Shown here: one piece after another, positions 1 to 8,891 of the stretch | Layout: every line of letters starts with the position of its first letter | Position numbering within the stretch: the stretch's first letter is position 1 | Source: Acidobacteriaceae bacterium | GTDB taxonomy: Bacteria > Acidobacteriota > Terriglobia > Terriglobales > Acidobacteriaceae | DNA length: 48,471 nt | NCBI GenBank assembly: GCA_025449575.1 | Contig: JANWJB010000077.1 | Span: 1 to 48,471, forward strand | Reading direction: 5' to 3' | Position numbers and translations under genes: made by a program | The notes under the pieces: model-generated | The model's input: only the letters and a program-made list of their open reading frames with translations | What the model was told of the DNA's origin: nothing | The model's database searches: none

Positions 1-2
1 AT

Positions 3-1790
3 GCCATAACGACCTTCCCATTGTGGCGTGCTCCCCAAAGCGCAAACCAATATTTGTCCGTGATGCTGCCCCCTCTCATGTTTATTGCGCTGATCGTGCT
101 GCTGCTCGCATGCGTCAACGTTGCCAGCCTCTTTCTGGTACGCGCGGTGGCCCGGCGCCGGGAGATGGCCGTGCGGCTTTCCCTTGGCGCCAGCCGCGTT
201 CGGCTAGTCCGGCAACTGCTTGTCGAAAGCGTTCTGGTGGCTCTCGCGGGTGGAGGGCTTGCACTCTTCGTCACATTTTGGACGGCCGGCGAATTCGGCC
301 GTTTTCTCCCCCCTACGGATGTTCCCATTGATTTGCACATGCACGTCGACGGACGCGTGCTGGCGGTCACCTTTCTGCTTTCCACGCTGACGGGCATCGC
401 CTTTGGAGTGCTTCCCGCACTGCGTTCCTCCCGCATCGTGCCCGTAGCCGTACTTAAGGAGGAGGCTGGAACCTCGTCGGGCGGCATGCACAAGGCGCGG
501 CTTACCTCGGCTCTGGTGATTGCGCAGATTGCGCTCTCCTTCCTGCTGCTGGTATGTGGCGGCCTTTTCATTCGTAGCTTTCGCAAGGAGCAGCGCGCCA
601 ATCCCGGCTTCCATGCGGATCACGTTCTGCTCTCGAGCGTCGATCTGTTTTCCGCCGGGTATACCGAAGAAACCGGGTTGGCCCTGCAGCGCGCGCTGCT
701 TCAGCGTATTCAGAACATTCCCGGGGTGCAGTCAGCCATTCTCTCCAGTTGGTCCCCACTGGGTTTCCGCGGTTCCGACGGGATCTTTACGCCGGAAGGA
801 TATGCGCCGCGCCACAATGAATCCCTCGACATGCTGGAAAACCAGGTCGCCCCCGATTATTTGAAGACGCTGGGAATTCCTCTGCTGGCGGGCCGCGACT
901 TCAATGCCGAGGACACGCCCGATACGCGGCGGGTTGCGATCGTGAACCAGACATTTATTCAGCGATACTGGCCGGGGCAAAATGCCCTCGGCCGTCGCAT
1001 CGAGGCTTTTGGAGAGTGGTACACCGTGGTCGGTGTGGCGGCGGACTCGAAATACGTGCGCCTTAGCGAGGCTCCGCGACGCATTGTCTACCGGGCGGCG
1101 TTGCAGGAATACAACGGCAACATTGTGCTGGATGTGCTGGTAAAGGGAGATCCCAAAGTCTATGCTGCGCCGGTTACCGCTGCGGTGCACAGTTTGGATC
1201 CTGAACTGCCCGTGCTCAACCAGTACCCGCTCTCCCGCGCCATTCAAACTGCCAGCACCGGCACGCGTATTGCTGGAACCTTTGTGGGGCTCTTCGGCGC
1301 TATCGGGCTCGCTCTGGCGGCCATCGGCATCTATGGCGTGATCGCCTACACCACGCGTCAGCGACTGCATGAGATCGGCATCCGTGTTGCGCTCGGTGCT
1401 ACGCGCCGCGGCGTCTTCGACCTGGTGCTCCGGCATGGACTGCGCATAACCGCGATTGGCATCGCATTGGGGCTGCTGTGCTCGCTTCTTCTTACGCCGT
1501 TGCTGCGCGGCCAGTTCTACGGTGTGGCGCCCTATGATCCCTTTACCTATCTTTGTGTTGAAGCCGCCCTGTGCGTGGTTGCGCTGGCCGCCTGCTCTTT
1601 GCCCGCGCAACGCGCGGCACAGGTAGATCCAAACCGTGCGCTTCGGTACGAGTCGGGCGCCGCGATCAGTCTGCTTGCCCTCGCCGGACCATCAAGAAAG
1701 GCCGTTTGGGTTTCAATCCAGGCCTGTCGGCCTCCGGCGATCACTACTGTTTCCTGGTCAGCCGCATTTTGGTCAGCCGGTCCTGCGTGA
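3..1790 (+). CDS. MacB/FtsX-type ABC permease, 5'-truncated
   Basis: The reading frame is open to the left edge, so the N-terminus lies outside the window. The visible ~595 residues contain an FtsX-like block with the typical 'VARRREMAVRLSLGASRVRLVRQ' signature (first ~20 residues of it cited in parts only), a periplasmic MacB-core-like domain, and a second C-terminal FtsX block ('HEIGIRVALGATRRGVFDLV') with several membrane segments. This duplicated layout without an ATPase domain matches the orphan permeases abundant in Acidobacteriota. The protein is expected in the inner membrane; its substrate is unknown. The family normally ends soon after a 'DP..ALRYE' motif, seen here, but this frame runs about 45 residues further into low-complexity sequence before stopping 18 nt from the convergent ROK gene. 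That tail may reflect loss of the ancestral stop codon or a frameshift. Confidence 0.85.
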   Translation, partial: AITTFPLWRAPQSANQYLSVMLPPLMFIALIVLLLACVNVASLFLVRAVARRREMAVRLSLGASRVRLVRQLLVESVLVALAGGGLALFVTFWTAGEFGRFLPPTDVPIDLHMHVDGRVLAVTFLLSTLTGIAFGVLPALRSSRIVPVAVLKEEAGTSSGGMHKARLTSALVIAQIALSFLLLVCGGLFIRSFRKEQRANPGFHADHVLLSSVDLFSAGYTEETGLALQRALLQRIQNIPGVQSAILSSWSPLGFRGSDGIFTPEGYAPRHNESLDMLENQVAPDYLKTLGIPLLAGRDFNAEDTPDTRRVAIVNQTFIQRYWPGQNALGRRIEAFGEWYTVVGVAADSKYVRLSEAPRRIVYRAALQEYNGNIVLDVLVKGDPKVYAAPVTAAVHSLDPELPVLNQYPLSRAIQTASTGTRIAGTFVGLFGAIGLALAAIGIYGVIAYTTRQRLHEIGIRVALGATRRGVFDLVLRHGLRITAIGIALGLLCSLLLTPLLRGQFYGVAPYDPFTYLCVEAALCVVALAACSLPAQRAAQVDPNRALRYESGAAISLLALAGPSRKAVWVSIQACRPPAITTVSWSAAFWSAGPA

Positions 1791-1808
1791 GCCAACCGGG
1801 GTCGGCGC

Positions 1809-3104
1809 CTATTCAGCGGCGGAGGGGAGAGCCTCCCCCTCCTGCTTCCACTTCGATTCGCCATTGCCCGCACGGATTTGTTCTGCGCGGCCGGATCGCG
1901 GATGCCCCGTGTGCCGCTGCAGCACCAGCGCCGCTGCTCCGCGCAGCCGCGCCAGCTCTCCGTCGGAGGCGGCGAAAATCCGCGGAGCCGGGCCGGCCAG
2001 CATCAGGTTCGCGACCTCCTTCTCCACAATCGGCGCAAGTCTTTCCCACAACGCCGTGATGTCGCCGATCACGATGATCATCTCGGGCGAGAGTGCGGCA
2101 GTCACCAGACGCAACCCCCGGCCCAGCGCCTTCGCCTGCCGCTCAAAAGCGGAGAGCGCCTGCGCATCGCCTTCCTCAGCAAGCTTCAGAAGATCCTCAA
2201 TATGGGCGGCGGGCATCTTCGGATTCAGCTCCGCATGATAACGAAGTGCCGCCGTGCTGGAGGCGAACATCTCCCAGCAACCCCTCTGTCCACAACCGCA
2301 CACTGGCCCCTCGGGATCGATGGGAATGTGTCCGAACTCCCCAGCCATTCCGCTGCGGCCCACCAGAATCTGTCCGTCGGCCAGAATCGCCGACCCCAGC
2401 CCCTCCGAAATGGCCACCAGCACCGCGTTGCGAATGCCGTTCATGTGCCCGAACCACAGTTCGGAGACCAGGCATGCGTTGGCATCGTTGTCCATCTGCA
2501 CCTGCAGATCCAGATGGTCGGCCAGGGTCTTCTTCAGGTCGAAGTTACTCCAGTGCAGGTTGGGAGCCAGCAGGATGCGCTGCGTCTCCGGGTCCACGCG
2601 TCCCGGAACGCTGACCCCCACTCCCTCAAACGTCTTCTCAGGATGGCGCTCCCGCATTGCCTGCATGGCCACCGCCATCTTAATCGAAGCGCGCTCGGCA
2701 TCGACCGGCAAGAGAATCGATTCCCGGGCATGGAATCTGCCATTCAAATCGACGACGGCCAGAATGGCGTGCCCCGGACGCAAATCGGCCACTAGGATCA
2801 CCAGCTCGTCGTTCATTGTCAGCATCGTCGGCCGGCGTCCGCGTGGCGTCCTGGCGACGGTGCCTTCCGTCACCCACCGCTCGTCGATCAACTGCTCGAC
2901 GATCGCCGAAACCGTGCTCGGGCGCAGGCCCGAACTACGAGCCAGATCTGCGCGCGAAATAGGCTGCCGGGAACGAATAATCTCCAGCAGCATGTCGCGG
3001 TTGGCATTGCGGACATTCTCGCTGGAAGCTGGTTCCGCATAAGCCAGATCTACGCGCGTGATCCCGCGCTTCTTTCTTCCGCCGTCAAATGTGGATCGCG
3101 TCAT
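1809..3104 (-). CDS. ROK family transcriptional regulator
   Basis: This 431-residue protein has an N-terminal winged helix-turn-helix (about residues 30-85, 'NRDMLLEIIRSRQPISRADL') followed by a ROK domain. The ROK zinc motif is present as 'GEFGHIPIDPEGPVCGCGQ' followed by RGCWE, and the sugar-kinase-like 'MDNDANACLVSELWFG' segment is intact. NagC/XylR-type ROK repressors bind sugars or sugar phosphates and release DNA. The gene lies 119 nt downstream of the GH115 gene on the same strand and may be cotranscribed with it, which makes it the natural candidate regulator of the adjacent glucuronoxylan genes. That link is inferred from position only. No strong ribosome binding site is seen, so the start could be a few codons off. 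Confidence 0.9.
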   Translation of the reverse strand: MTRSTFDGGRKKRGITRVDLAYAEPASSENVRNANRDMLLEIIRSRQPISRADLARSSGLRPSTVSAIVEQLIDERWVTEGTVARTPRGRRPTMLTMNDELVILVADLRPGHAILAVVDLNGRFHARESILLPVDAERASIKMAVAMQAMRERHPEKTFEGVGVSVPGRVDPETQRILLAPNLHWSNFDLKKTLADHLDLQVQMDNDANACLVSELWFGHMNGIRNAVLVAISEGLGSAILADGQILVGRSGMAGEFGHIPIDPEGPVCGCGQRGCWEMFASSTAALRYHAELNPKMPAAHIEDLLKLAEEGDAQALSAFERQAKALGRGLRLVTAALSPEMIIVIGDITALWERLAPIVEKEVANLMLAGPAPRIFAASDGELARLRGAAALVLQRHTGHPRSGRAEQIRAGNGESKWKQEGEALPSAAE

Positions 3105-3223
3105 CGAGAAACCCCGATCTCTACCTTCGTCACTTTCTCACTCCAGCAGCTTCTCAAGAAGGAAGCTTTGTATCGGGGCCCGGCGTTCGTCGTGCCGAAA
3201 GGTGTAACAACAAATCGCGAGCG

Positions 3224-6151
3224 TCAGCCCCTGGGCGCATTCTCCTTGTTGGGTGGAAGGTGGGAAGGAAGTTCTTTCCCCGCCTGATCTACCGCCGCGC
3301 CCCCGCGGAAGCTCTCCGGTGGCCCAAGATAGCTGGGAGCGATGCGGCCATGGCTCAGCACGATCCGCTCCAGCACCACGCCCGGATCGACCATCCAGAT
3401 CTTCAGCGTGTGATAGCCGGGAGACTCAATCGTCAACGGGATGCCCACCTTCTTCACTCCGTCGCTGACCGCCTGTGCCCAGTCTCTCTGCGTGTTGTAC
3501 TTGAGCGCGTCCACCACCGTTCGCGGCCCATCGTCGACCGAGACGGCAAAGCGTAGCCCACGGCCGGGAACGAAGTTGAGCGTCGGGGCCAGCACAGCCT
3601 CCAGGTTGAACGCGCCCGAATCGTAGAGATACATGCGATAGTCTAGTCCGGCGCCGGAGTTTGTGTCGCTGGCCGCCGTCACCGGAAAGACAGTCATTCC
3701 GGAGCGGGTCTCGCCAAAGCCCGGCAGTTCTTTCCATTGCGCCGCGGGGTCCGCGGTGCGGCCGCTCGTGTCCGCCGCTTCGATCGCCACGTAGCCATCG
3801 CTCTCCACAAAGCCCTGGGCATTCTCTCGCGTTACCCCGGCCAGCCGCCGGGTTTCAAGCTGCACGCGGAGGGGTTGGGCGTCCTTCTGCGTTACCGTAA
3901 TCGTTCCGTGAGCCACGCCTGCGGGAGCGGAGGCCCAGTCGATGTGTACCTTCAGCGGCAGATCCTGCTTGCCGACTACTCCTGAATGCTGGCTGACGAT
4001 GATCCATGGAGCGCTTGTTGTTAGCTGGAAGTTCACCGGCGCCGCTCCGCTGTTGAACAGGGTAAGCGTGCGGCTCTGTTGCGCTACCGAGTCAAACTGG
4101 CCCAGCGACGGCCGAAAGCCAAACCCGCCTTCGGGAGCCACGCCAATGGTGGAGTTCTCCGCCGGCTGCACCAGGCTGACCGCCGGCATCACATTCAGCG
4201 TTGGATCATGCCAGCCCACATATCCGATGTGTGTTTGGTCCATCATGTGATCCCACTGGCCGTTCAGCAGCTTATGGTTGTAATAGTCGCTGAGCTCAGC
4301 ATCCTTAGCAAAGCGCGCGCGGGTCTCCTCCGCATACTGGTTGGCGCTGGCCCGCCCCTGGTCTGCATATAAATGGTTGCGGCCGGCTGCGATATACATC
4401 TCCGTAAGGTTCGCGCAGGCATCCACTGGATACTGCACCAGTTCAAAGTAAGATGCGCGCTCGTCCTCCGGCAGTTCGCCGGCCAGCTTGTCCACGCGCG
4501 CCGCCAGCGAGCTCCACTCCCGCTGCACGCGATCGGCTTCCCCATAGCTGGTCAGGCTGAACGTTGTGGGAGTGATCAGCTCCGGCTTCCGGCGCCCATT
4601 GTAGCGAGTATATTCTTCCATCGCGGAGGCTATCTCCGCCGCATGCTCGGGGCCGAACTCCCGCGTTGCCCACAAGCGCGTGAACTCATCCAGGTGATCC
4701 GGACCCCAGCGGTCGGGAGTGCGTGCCATGCTGAGGAAGAACTCAATGGGAAACTCCATCGGTTTCAGGTCACCCACATTCACCACCCAGAGCCGGTCCG
4801 CGCCGTAATGCAGCGCCAGATTCATCTGCTCCTGGACTTTGGGGATGGGGTTCGTGTTCAGCCACTTGTAGGACCGCGGCCCTCCCACATAGTCGAAGTG
4901 GTAATAGATGCCGGCGCCTCCCGGTCGCTTGCGTTCGGCAGGAGTGGGCAGCCGGCGCAGATCTCCCCAGTTATCGTCCGACCACAGCAGCGTCACGTCG
5001 TCGGGCACCCGCATGCCCTTCTCGTAATAGGTCTGCACTTCTTTGTACAGAGCCCATAACTGCGGCACTTTACTTAGATCGGGATTGACCGTCTCCTTCA
5101 GGATCTGGCGCTGTTCGGCGATGATCTTCTCCAGCAGCGCCGTACTCGCGGAGCCTGACATCGGCGTGTCGTTCTCCCCGCGCATTCCCAGCGTGACGAC
5201 CTGATCATAATTCTTGTTGCGTTCCATTCCTTCGCGCCAGAACTGGTCGATGCGTTTCGAATTGGTTACGTAGTTCCAGGGACCGTCGCTCGGTTTCCAC
5301 TCCTTTTCCGCCCGCATCATCGGCTCCTCATGCGAGGTTCCCATCACGATGCCATACTCATCGGCCAGCTTCGCGTTCAGCGGATCGTCGGCGGCAAAAG
5401 CGCTGTTCCACATCGCCGGCCACAGAAAGTTCGCCTTCAGGCGCAGCAGCAATTCAAAGACGTGAACATAGAAGTTGTGGTTGTATCCGCCAAACTTCTC
5501 GTTGACCCAGCCGGTGAGCGCCGGCGCCTCGTCGTTGAGGAAGATACCGCGATACTTGACCGCCGGAACCGGCTGAATGTGCCTCCCCGTCTCGACAAAG
5601 ATCTCATCGTGATGGGAAATGCGAACATCGGCCCACCAGTACCAGGGGGAGACGCCAATCTGCTCGGAGATGTCGTAGATACCGTAGATCGTGCCGCGCT
5701 TATCGGCTCCGGCGATGACCAATGCCCGGCTCACGCCCCGCATTGGATGGTCCACAATCGTGGTCACCGCAGACTCCCAGTGGCCCGCGATTCCCGTCAC
5801 ATCCAGCTTGTGCCGGCGGATCATTTCGTCGATCAGCGCGCTCTTGCCGATCGTTCCGATAATGACTGCATGCCGTTCGTGCAGGTGCGCGCTGCGATGC
5901 AGAATCGCCGGTTGTACGCCGCTCACACGCTCAATGTCATGGCTAAGATCTCCCGTGGCACGGATCACTCCCGCCCAATCGCTATCACTTACCAGCAGCG
6001 GAGCCGCGGACCCATGGTCAACCAAGGGAAAGCTTGCTGGCGCAGGATTGTTGACGACATACTGCGGCTCACCCAGGGCATACGAGCGCAGCGGGGCGGC
6101 GCAGAACGCGGCGGCAATCGCGAATACGGCCAGAAACTTCCAACGAGTCAT
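3224..6151 (-). CDS. GH115 alpha-glucuronidase, secreted
   Basis: The start was set at 6151 because AGGAG lies six bases upstream and the protein then opens with a clean signal peptide ('MTRWKFLAVFAIAAAF'); a longer frame begins 20 codons earlier. The 975-residue product has GH115 landmarks: 'VKYRGIFLNDE' (198-208), 'LKANFLWPAMW' (238-248), 'GTSHEEPM' (271-278), 'GMRGEND' (322-328), a '(S)DDNWGDLRR' segment, and a C-terminal beta-rich region resembling the GH115 C-terminal domain. Characterised GH115 enzymes remove 4-O-methyl-glucuronic acid from internal and terminal xylose units of glucuronoxylan or arabinogalactan. The enzyme should act in the periplasm or outside the cell. It is transcribed divergently from the GH115-like gene and precedes the ROK regulator. 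Confidence 0.92.
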   Translation of the reverse strand: MTRWKFLAVFAIAAAFCAAPLRSYALGEPQYVVNNPAPASFPLVDHGSAAPLLVSDSDWAGVIRATGDLSHDIERVSGVQPAILHRSAHLHERHAVIIGTIGKSALIDEMIRRHKLDVTGIAGHWESAVTTIVDHPMRGVSRALVIAGADKRGTIYGIYDISEQIGVSPWYWWADVRISHHDEIFVETGRHIQPVPAVKYRGIFLNDEAPALTGWVNEKFGGYNHNFYVHVFELLLRLKANFLWPAMWNSAFAADDPLNAKLADEYGIVMGTSHEEPMMRAEKEWKPSDGPWNYVTNSKRIDQFWREGMERNKNYDQVVTLGMRGENDTPMSGSASTALLEKIIAEQRQILKETVNPDLSKVPQLWALYKEVQTYYEKGMRVPDDVTLLWSDDNWGDLRRLPTPAERKRPGGAGIYYHFDYVGGPRSYKWLNTNPIPKVQEQMNLALHYGADRLWVVNVGDLKPMEFPIEFFLSMARTPDRWGPDHLDEFTRLWATREFGPEHAAEIASAMEEYTRYNGRRKPELITPTTFSLTSYGEADRVQREWSSLAARVDKLAGELPEDERASYFELVQYPVDACANLTEMYIAAGRNHLYADQGRASANQYAEETRARFAKDAELSDYYNHKLLNGQWDHMMDQTHIGYVGWHDPTLNVMPAVSLVQPAENSTIGVAPEGGFGFRPSLGQFDSVAQQSRTLTLFNSGAAPVNFQLTTSAPWIIVSQHSGVVGKQDLPLKVHIDWASAPAGVAHGTITVTQKDAQPLRVQLETRRLAGVTRENAQGFVESDGYVAIEAADTSGRTADPAAQWKELPGFGETRSGMTVFPVTAASDTNSGAGLDYRMYLYDSGAFNLEAVLAPTLNFVPGRGLRFAVSVDDGPRTVVDALKYNTQRDWAQAVSDGVKKVGIPLTIESPGYHTLKIWMVDPGVVLERIVLSHGRIAPSYLGPPESFRGGAAVDQAGKELPSHLPPNKENAPRG

Positions 6152-6272
6152 TTCTTCTCCTGTGGCGGCGCCGGACGCAAGGAACCTACGCCTGCGCGGA
6201 GGGGCGTGCAAGCCCCATTGCTACGCCGCGAGCGCTTGTCTTGCCAAGCCCAACCTGTGCGAGAGCTATATG

Positions 6273-6290
6273 ATTGGTACCACAAACAAT
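6273..6290 (+). promoter_or_regulatory. Operator-like motif following a -10 in the GH115 divergent region
   Basis: The sequence ATTGGTACCACAAACAAT sits just after a -10-like GCTATATG (6266-6273). The core GGTACC is palindromic. A 14-of-17 match, TTGGTGCCGCAAACAAA, lies at 8840-8856 right after another -10 (TATAGT), upstream of the SGNH esterase. Two copies in the same orientation and the same place relative to a -10 suggest a shared regulator of the plus-strand xylan genes. Which protein binds it is unknown; the ROK protein at 1809-3104 is one candidate. Confidence 0.4.
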
Positions 6291-6431
6291 AGTCCCCTGG
6301 AGTGTGCTTGTACTGCGAGGGGCTTCGCTAATGGCGCGAGCCGAAGCGAAAGCGCGAATGGTTGATGAAGCATCCCAGGACCATCAAGAGCGGGTTCCGC
6401 CAGAGGTGTTCCGGAAAAAATTGAGGAACCG

Positions 6432-8684
6432 ATGAGAAAAGATCGTTCGCGCGCCTCGTGGATTATCGCAGAATGCTTCACTTCAATCGTCCTGCTTGGC
6501 CTGTGCGCCGGCCTGTGCGCCGCGCCCGCCCTTTCGCAGGCCCGGCCGCCAGAGCCCGCGCGACGCGATACGACCGCCATGCCGCGGAACGGCAACGCGC
6601 CGGTGGTCACGCTCCAGCCGGGCGTGACGATTCTTGAAAGCGCCGGCGAGCCGCTGCCTATTCGGAAGGCTGCCGAAGACCTTGCCGACGATCTTGCCAA
6701 GGTTCTGGGCTCGCGGCCCCGGATCGTTACCCGGCCGCAAGATGCCTCGCCGGTCACCATCATGATCGGCGAGACGAATGAGCTCCCCCCCTCGCTTCGT
6801 CCGCCAGGTCTCACCGCGCCGGAATCCTTCTCCATCTCCGTCCGCGCCGCCAACTGGGGAGCCAATCGCCGGACCAAGGCCGTCGTGCTCGCCGGACCCG
6901 GCGTGCGCGGAACCATCTATGCCATTTACCAGTTCTCGCAAGACTATCTGGGCGTCGATCCCATGTACTACTGGACCGATAAGCAGCCGCTCCGCCGCGC
7001 CGCCATTGCGCTGCCTGCTTCACTGCAGAAAAATTTCCACCCTCCCGTCTTCAAGTACCGGGGCTTCTTCATCAATGATGAGGATCTGCTCACCGGATGG
7101 GCTCCCGGCGAGAAGACCGATAAAACCGGCATCTCGCTCGCGGTGTGGAACAAAATCTACGAAACCATCCTCCGGCTCAAAGGGAATATGGTCGTGCCCG
7201 GAACCTGGATCTTTCCCACCGATCCGCAGGTCAAGCTGGCCGGCGAGCGGGGATTGATTCTCACCCAGCACCACGCGATCCCTCTCGGCGTCAACGTTGC
7301 GCGCTGGCCTGAAAACGTCCCGTATAACTTCACCACCCATCCTGAAATCCTGGAGCGGGCCTGGAAAAACGCGGTGCATTCCTACGATCCGCACCAGGAG
7401 ATACTCTGGGCGGTGGGGCTGCGCGGCTTGTCGGATGAGAGCTATGCGGCTCTGGATCCCCGTGTCCGCGGCAACGACAAAGCCCTTGGCCATCTCATCA
7501 GCAAGGCCATCACCGATCAGATGAGCATCGTTCGCGCCGTCCACCCCGATGCTCACTTTGTCACCGACCTGTGGCAGGAAGGCGCGCGCCTGGATCGTCA
7601 GGGAGACCTGACCATTCCTCCTGAAGTTACCCGCGTCTGGGCCGATACCGGATACGGTTACCTGCAGGACAAAGGCGAGGTCGCCGCCGGCCAAGGCGCT
7701 TACTACCATGTCGCGATGATGAATGGCCGGGCTAACCAGCTCACGGAGATGGTTCCGGTCCAGCGCATTTATTCGGAGTTAGGCCGGTATATCAAGGCCG
7801 GAGCTACGCAGTATCTGTTGTTGAATACCAGCGACATCCGGCCGGTAGCCATGACGGCAAAGGCCGTTATGGATGTGGCCTGGGGAGGCCTTCCCCCACA
7901 AGGCGTCGCCGCTAGCGACGAATACTACCAACAGTGGGCTTCCCGGGAGTTTGGCAAAAGAGCGGCTCCCCGTGTCGCGAAGGTATATGAAGAATATTTT
8001 CAGGCTCCGGCGCACGTCGGTACGCCTATCCACGAATATGGCGATCAGCTCTACCACACGGAAGTTCGCCGCATGTTGCTGGACTACATGATTGCGTCGC
8101 CAATTTATTCCATTCCCAGCCAGTCCCCAAAATGGACTCCGCCCCGTATCGCGAATCGGCCCTTTGGCCTGCAAGGGGGGCGAAGCAACTGGCTGCAGCA
8201 GACCGCCGCCCGTGAGATTCTGCAGTGCGGCGGCGCGCAGCCTCGTTGGGACAAGGTATGGCGCGATGCTATGGCTGCCGAGCCTCTGGTCAATCCTTCG
8301 CGCCGCTCCTACTATCAAACCCAAGTGCTCACGATGATAGCCATCAACAGGGAAAGCAATCGCACGCTCTTCCTCATTTCCAAAGCTGTCCAGGATGCCG
8401 GAAAGGGGCAGACCGCCCAAGCCCACCATGAAGCGGAACAGGCTTTGGCCGCCCTCGACCAAGTGCAGCAAGCGCAGGCCGCGGCGGAATATGGCAAGTG
8501 GAAGAACTGGTACCGCGGCGACTGGCTAACCGGCGTCTACCGGACCCATCAAATCGTCCAAGTCTTTCTCAACTATCTTGACGATCCACTGACCCACCTC
8601 CCGGCGCCGGCGTTATGGAGCGGATGGGAGGCCTACTTCCACATCATGCACTATGAAGGGGATCACACCGTCGACGTCCAATAG
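6432..8684 (+). CDS. Diverged GH115-like secreted protein
   Basis: This 750-residue protein starts with a signal peptide (about residues 1-35) and aligns by eye with the GH115 protein next door: 'FKYRGFFINDEDLLTGW' (207-223) corresponds to 'VKYRGIFLNDE', and 'ILRLKGNMVVPGTW' (246-259) to 'LLRLKANFLWPAMW'. Two conserved blocks differ: 'HEEPM' is replaced by 'QHHAIPLG' (279-286) and 'GMRGEND' by 'GLRGLSDE' (329-336). The C-terminal beta domain of the longer neighbour is absent. It is probably a secreted glycosidase or glycan-binding relative with another specificity, or a member that has lost activity. The start at 6432 is preceded by GAGGAACCG. It leads the plus-strand cluster with the esterases. 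Confidence 0.82.
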   Translation: MRKDRSRASWIIAECFTSIVLLGLCAGLCAAPALSQARPPEPARRDTTAMPRNGNAPVVTLQPGVTILESAGEPLPIRKAAEDLADDLAKVLGSRPRIVTRPQDASPVTIMIGETNELPPSLRPPGLTAPESFSISVRAANWGANRRTKAVVLAGPGVRGTIYAIYQFSQDYLGVDPMYYWTDKQPLRRAAIALPASLQKNFHPPVFKYRGFFINDEDLLTGWAPGEKTDKTGISLAVWNKIYETILRLKGNMVVPGTWIFPTDPQVKLAGERGLILTQHHAIPLGVNVARWPENVPYNFTTHPEILERAWKNAVHSYDPHQEILWAVGLRGLSDESYAALDPRVRGNDKALGHLISKAITDQMSIVRAVHPDAHFVTDLWQEGARLDRQGDLTIPPEVTRVWADTGYGYLQDKGEVAAGQGAYYHVAMMNGRANQLTEMVPVQRIYSELGRYIKAGATQYLLLNTSDIRPVAMTAKAVMDVAWGGLPPQGVAASDEYYQQWASREFGKRAAPRVAKVYEEYFQAPAHVGTPIHEYGDQLYHTEVRRMLLDYMIASPIYSIPSQSPKWTPPRIANRPFGLQGGRSNWLQQTAAREILQCGGAQPRWDKVWRDAMAAEPLVNPSRRSYYQTQVLTMIAINRESNRTLFLISKAVQDAGKGQTAQAHHEAEQALAALDQVQQAQAAAEYGKWKNWYRGDWLTGVYRTHQIVQVFLNYLDDPLTHLPAPALWSGWEAYFHIMHYEGDHTVDVQ

Positions 8685-8733
8685 CGCATTCCCGGCAGGG
8701 AAGTCCGTGGTTATCTTTCTTTCTGCCGCTTCC

Positions 8734-8765
8734 GCAGGGAATCTGCGGTTGCTTCTCTTTTCTGT
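8734..8765 (+). terminator. Possible weak terminator after the GH115-like gene
   Basis: A short hairpin CCGCAG-GGAAT-CTGCGG is followed by the T-rich run TTGCTTCTCTTTTCT, about 50 nt after the stop codon at 8684. The stem is only six pairs and the T-run is broken, so intrinsic termination is uncertain. Confidence 0.3.
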
Positions 8766-8831
8766 CACCAGACTTGCGCGAGTGTCTTAGAGAGGATGCA
8801 GACACACGATCTGCAATTCCTGGAGCCATCG

Positions 8832-8856
8832 TGCTATAGTTGGTGCCGCAAACAAA
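8832..8856 (+). promoter_or_regulatory. Extended -10 plus operator-like motif before the SGNH esterase
   Basis: TGCTATAGT (8832-8840) looks like an extended -10 and runs into TTGGTGCCGCAAACAAA (8840-8856), which matches the motif at 6274-6290 in 14 of 17 positions. The esterase start at 8892 is 35 nt downstream. A repressor bound here would cover the transcription start. The same TGCTATAGT nonamer occurs at 47014-47022 before the DUF507 genes, so that part is probably a general promoter feature, whereas the downstream part is specific to the xylan cluster. Confidence 0.45.
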
Positions 8857-8891
8857 CAAGCTGCCAATCGTTGGGGGAAGGGTCAGTCATC

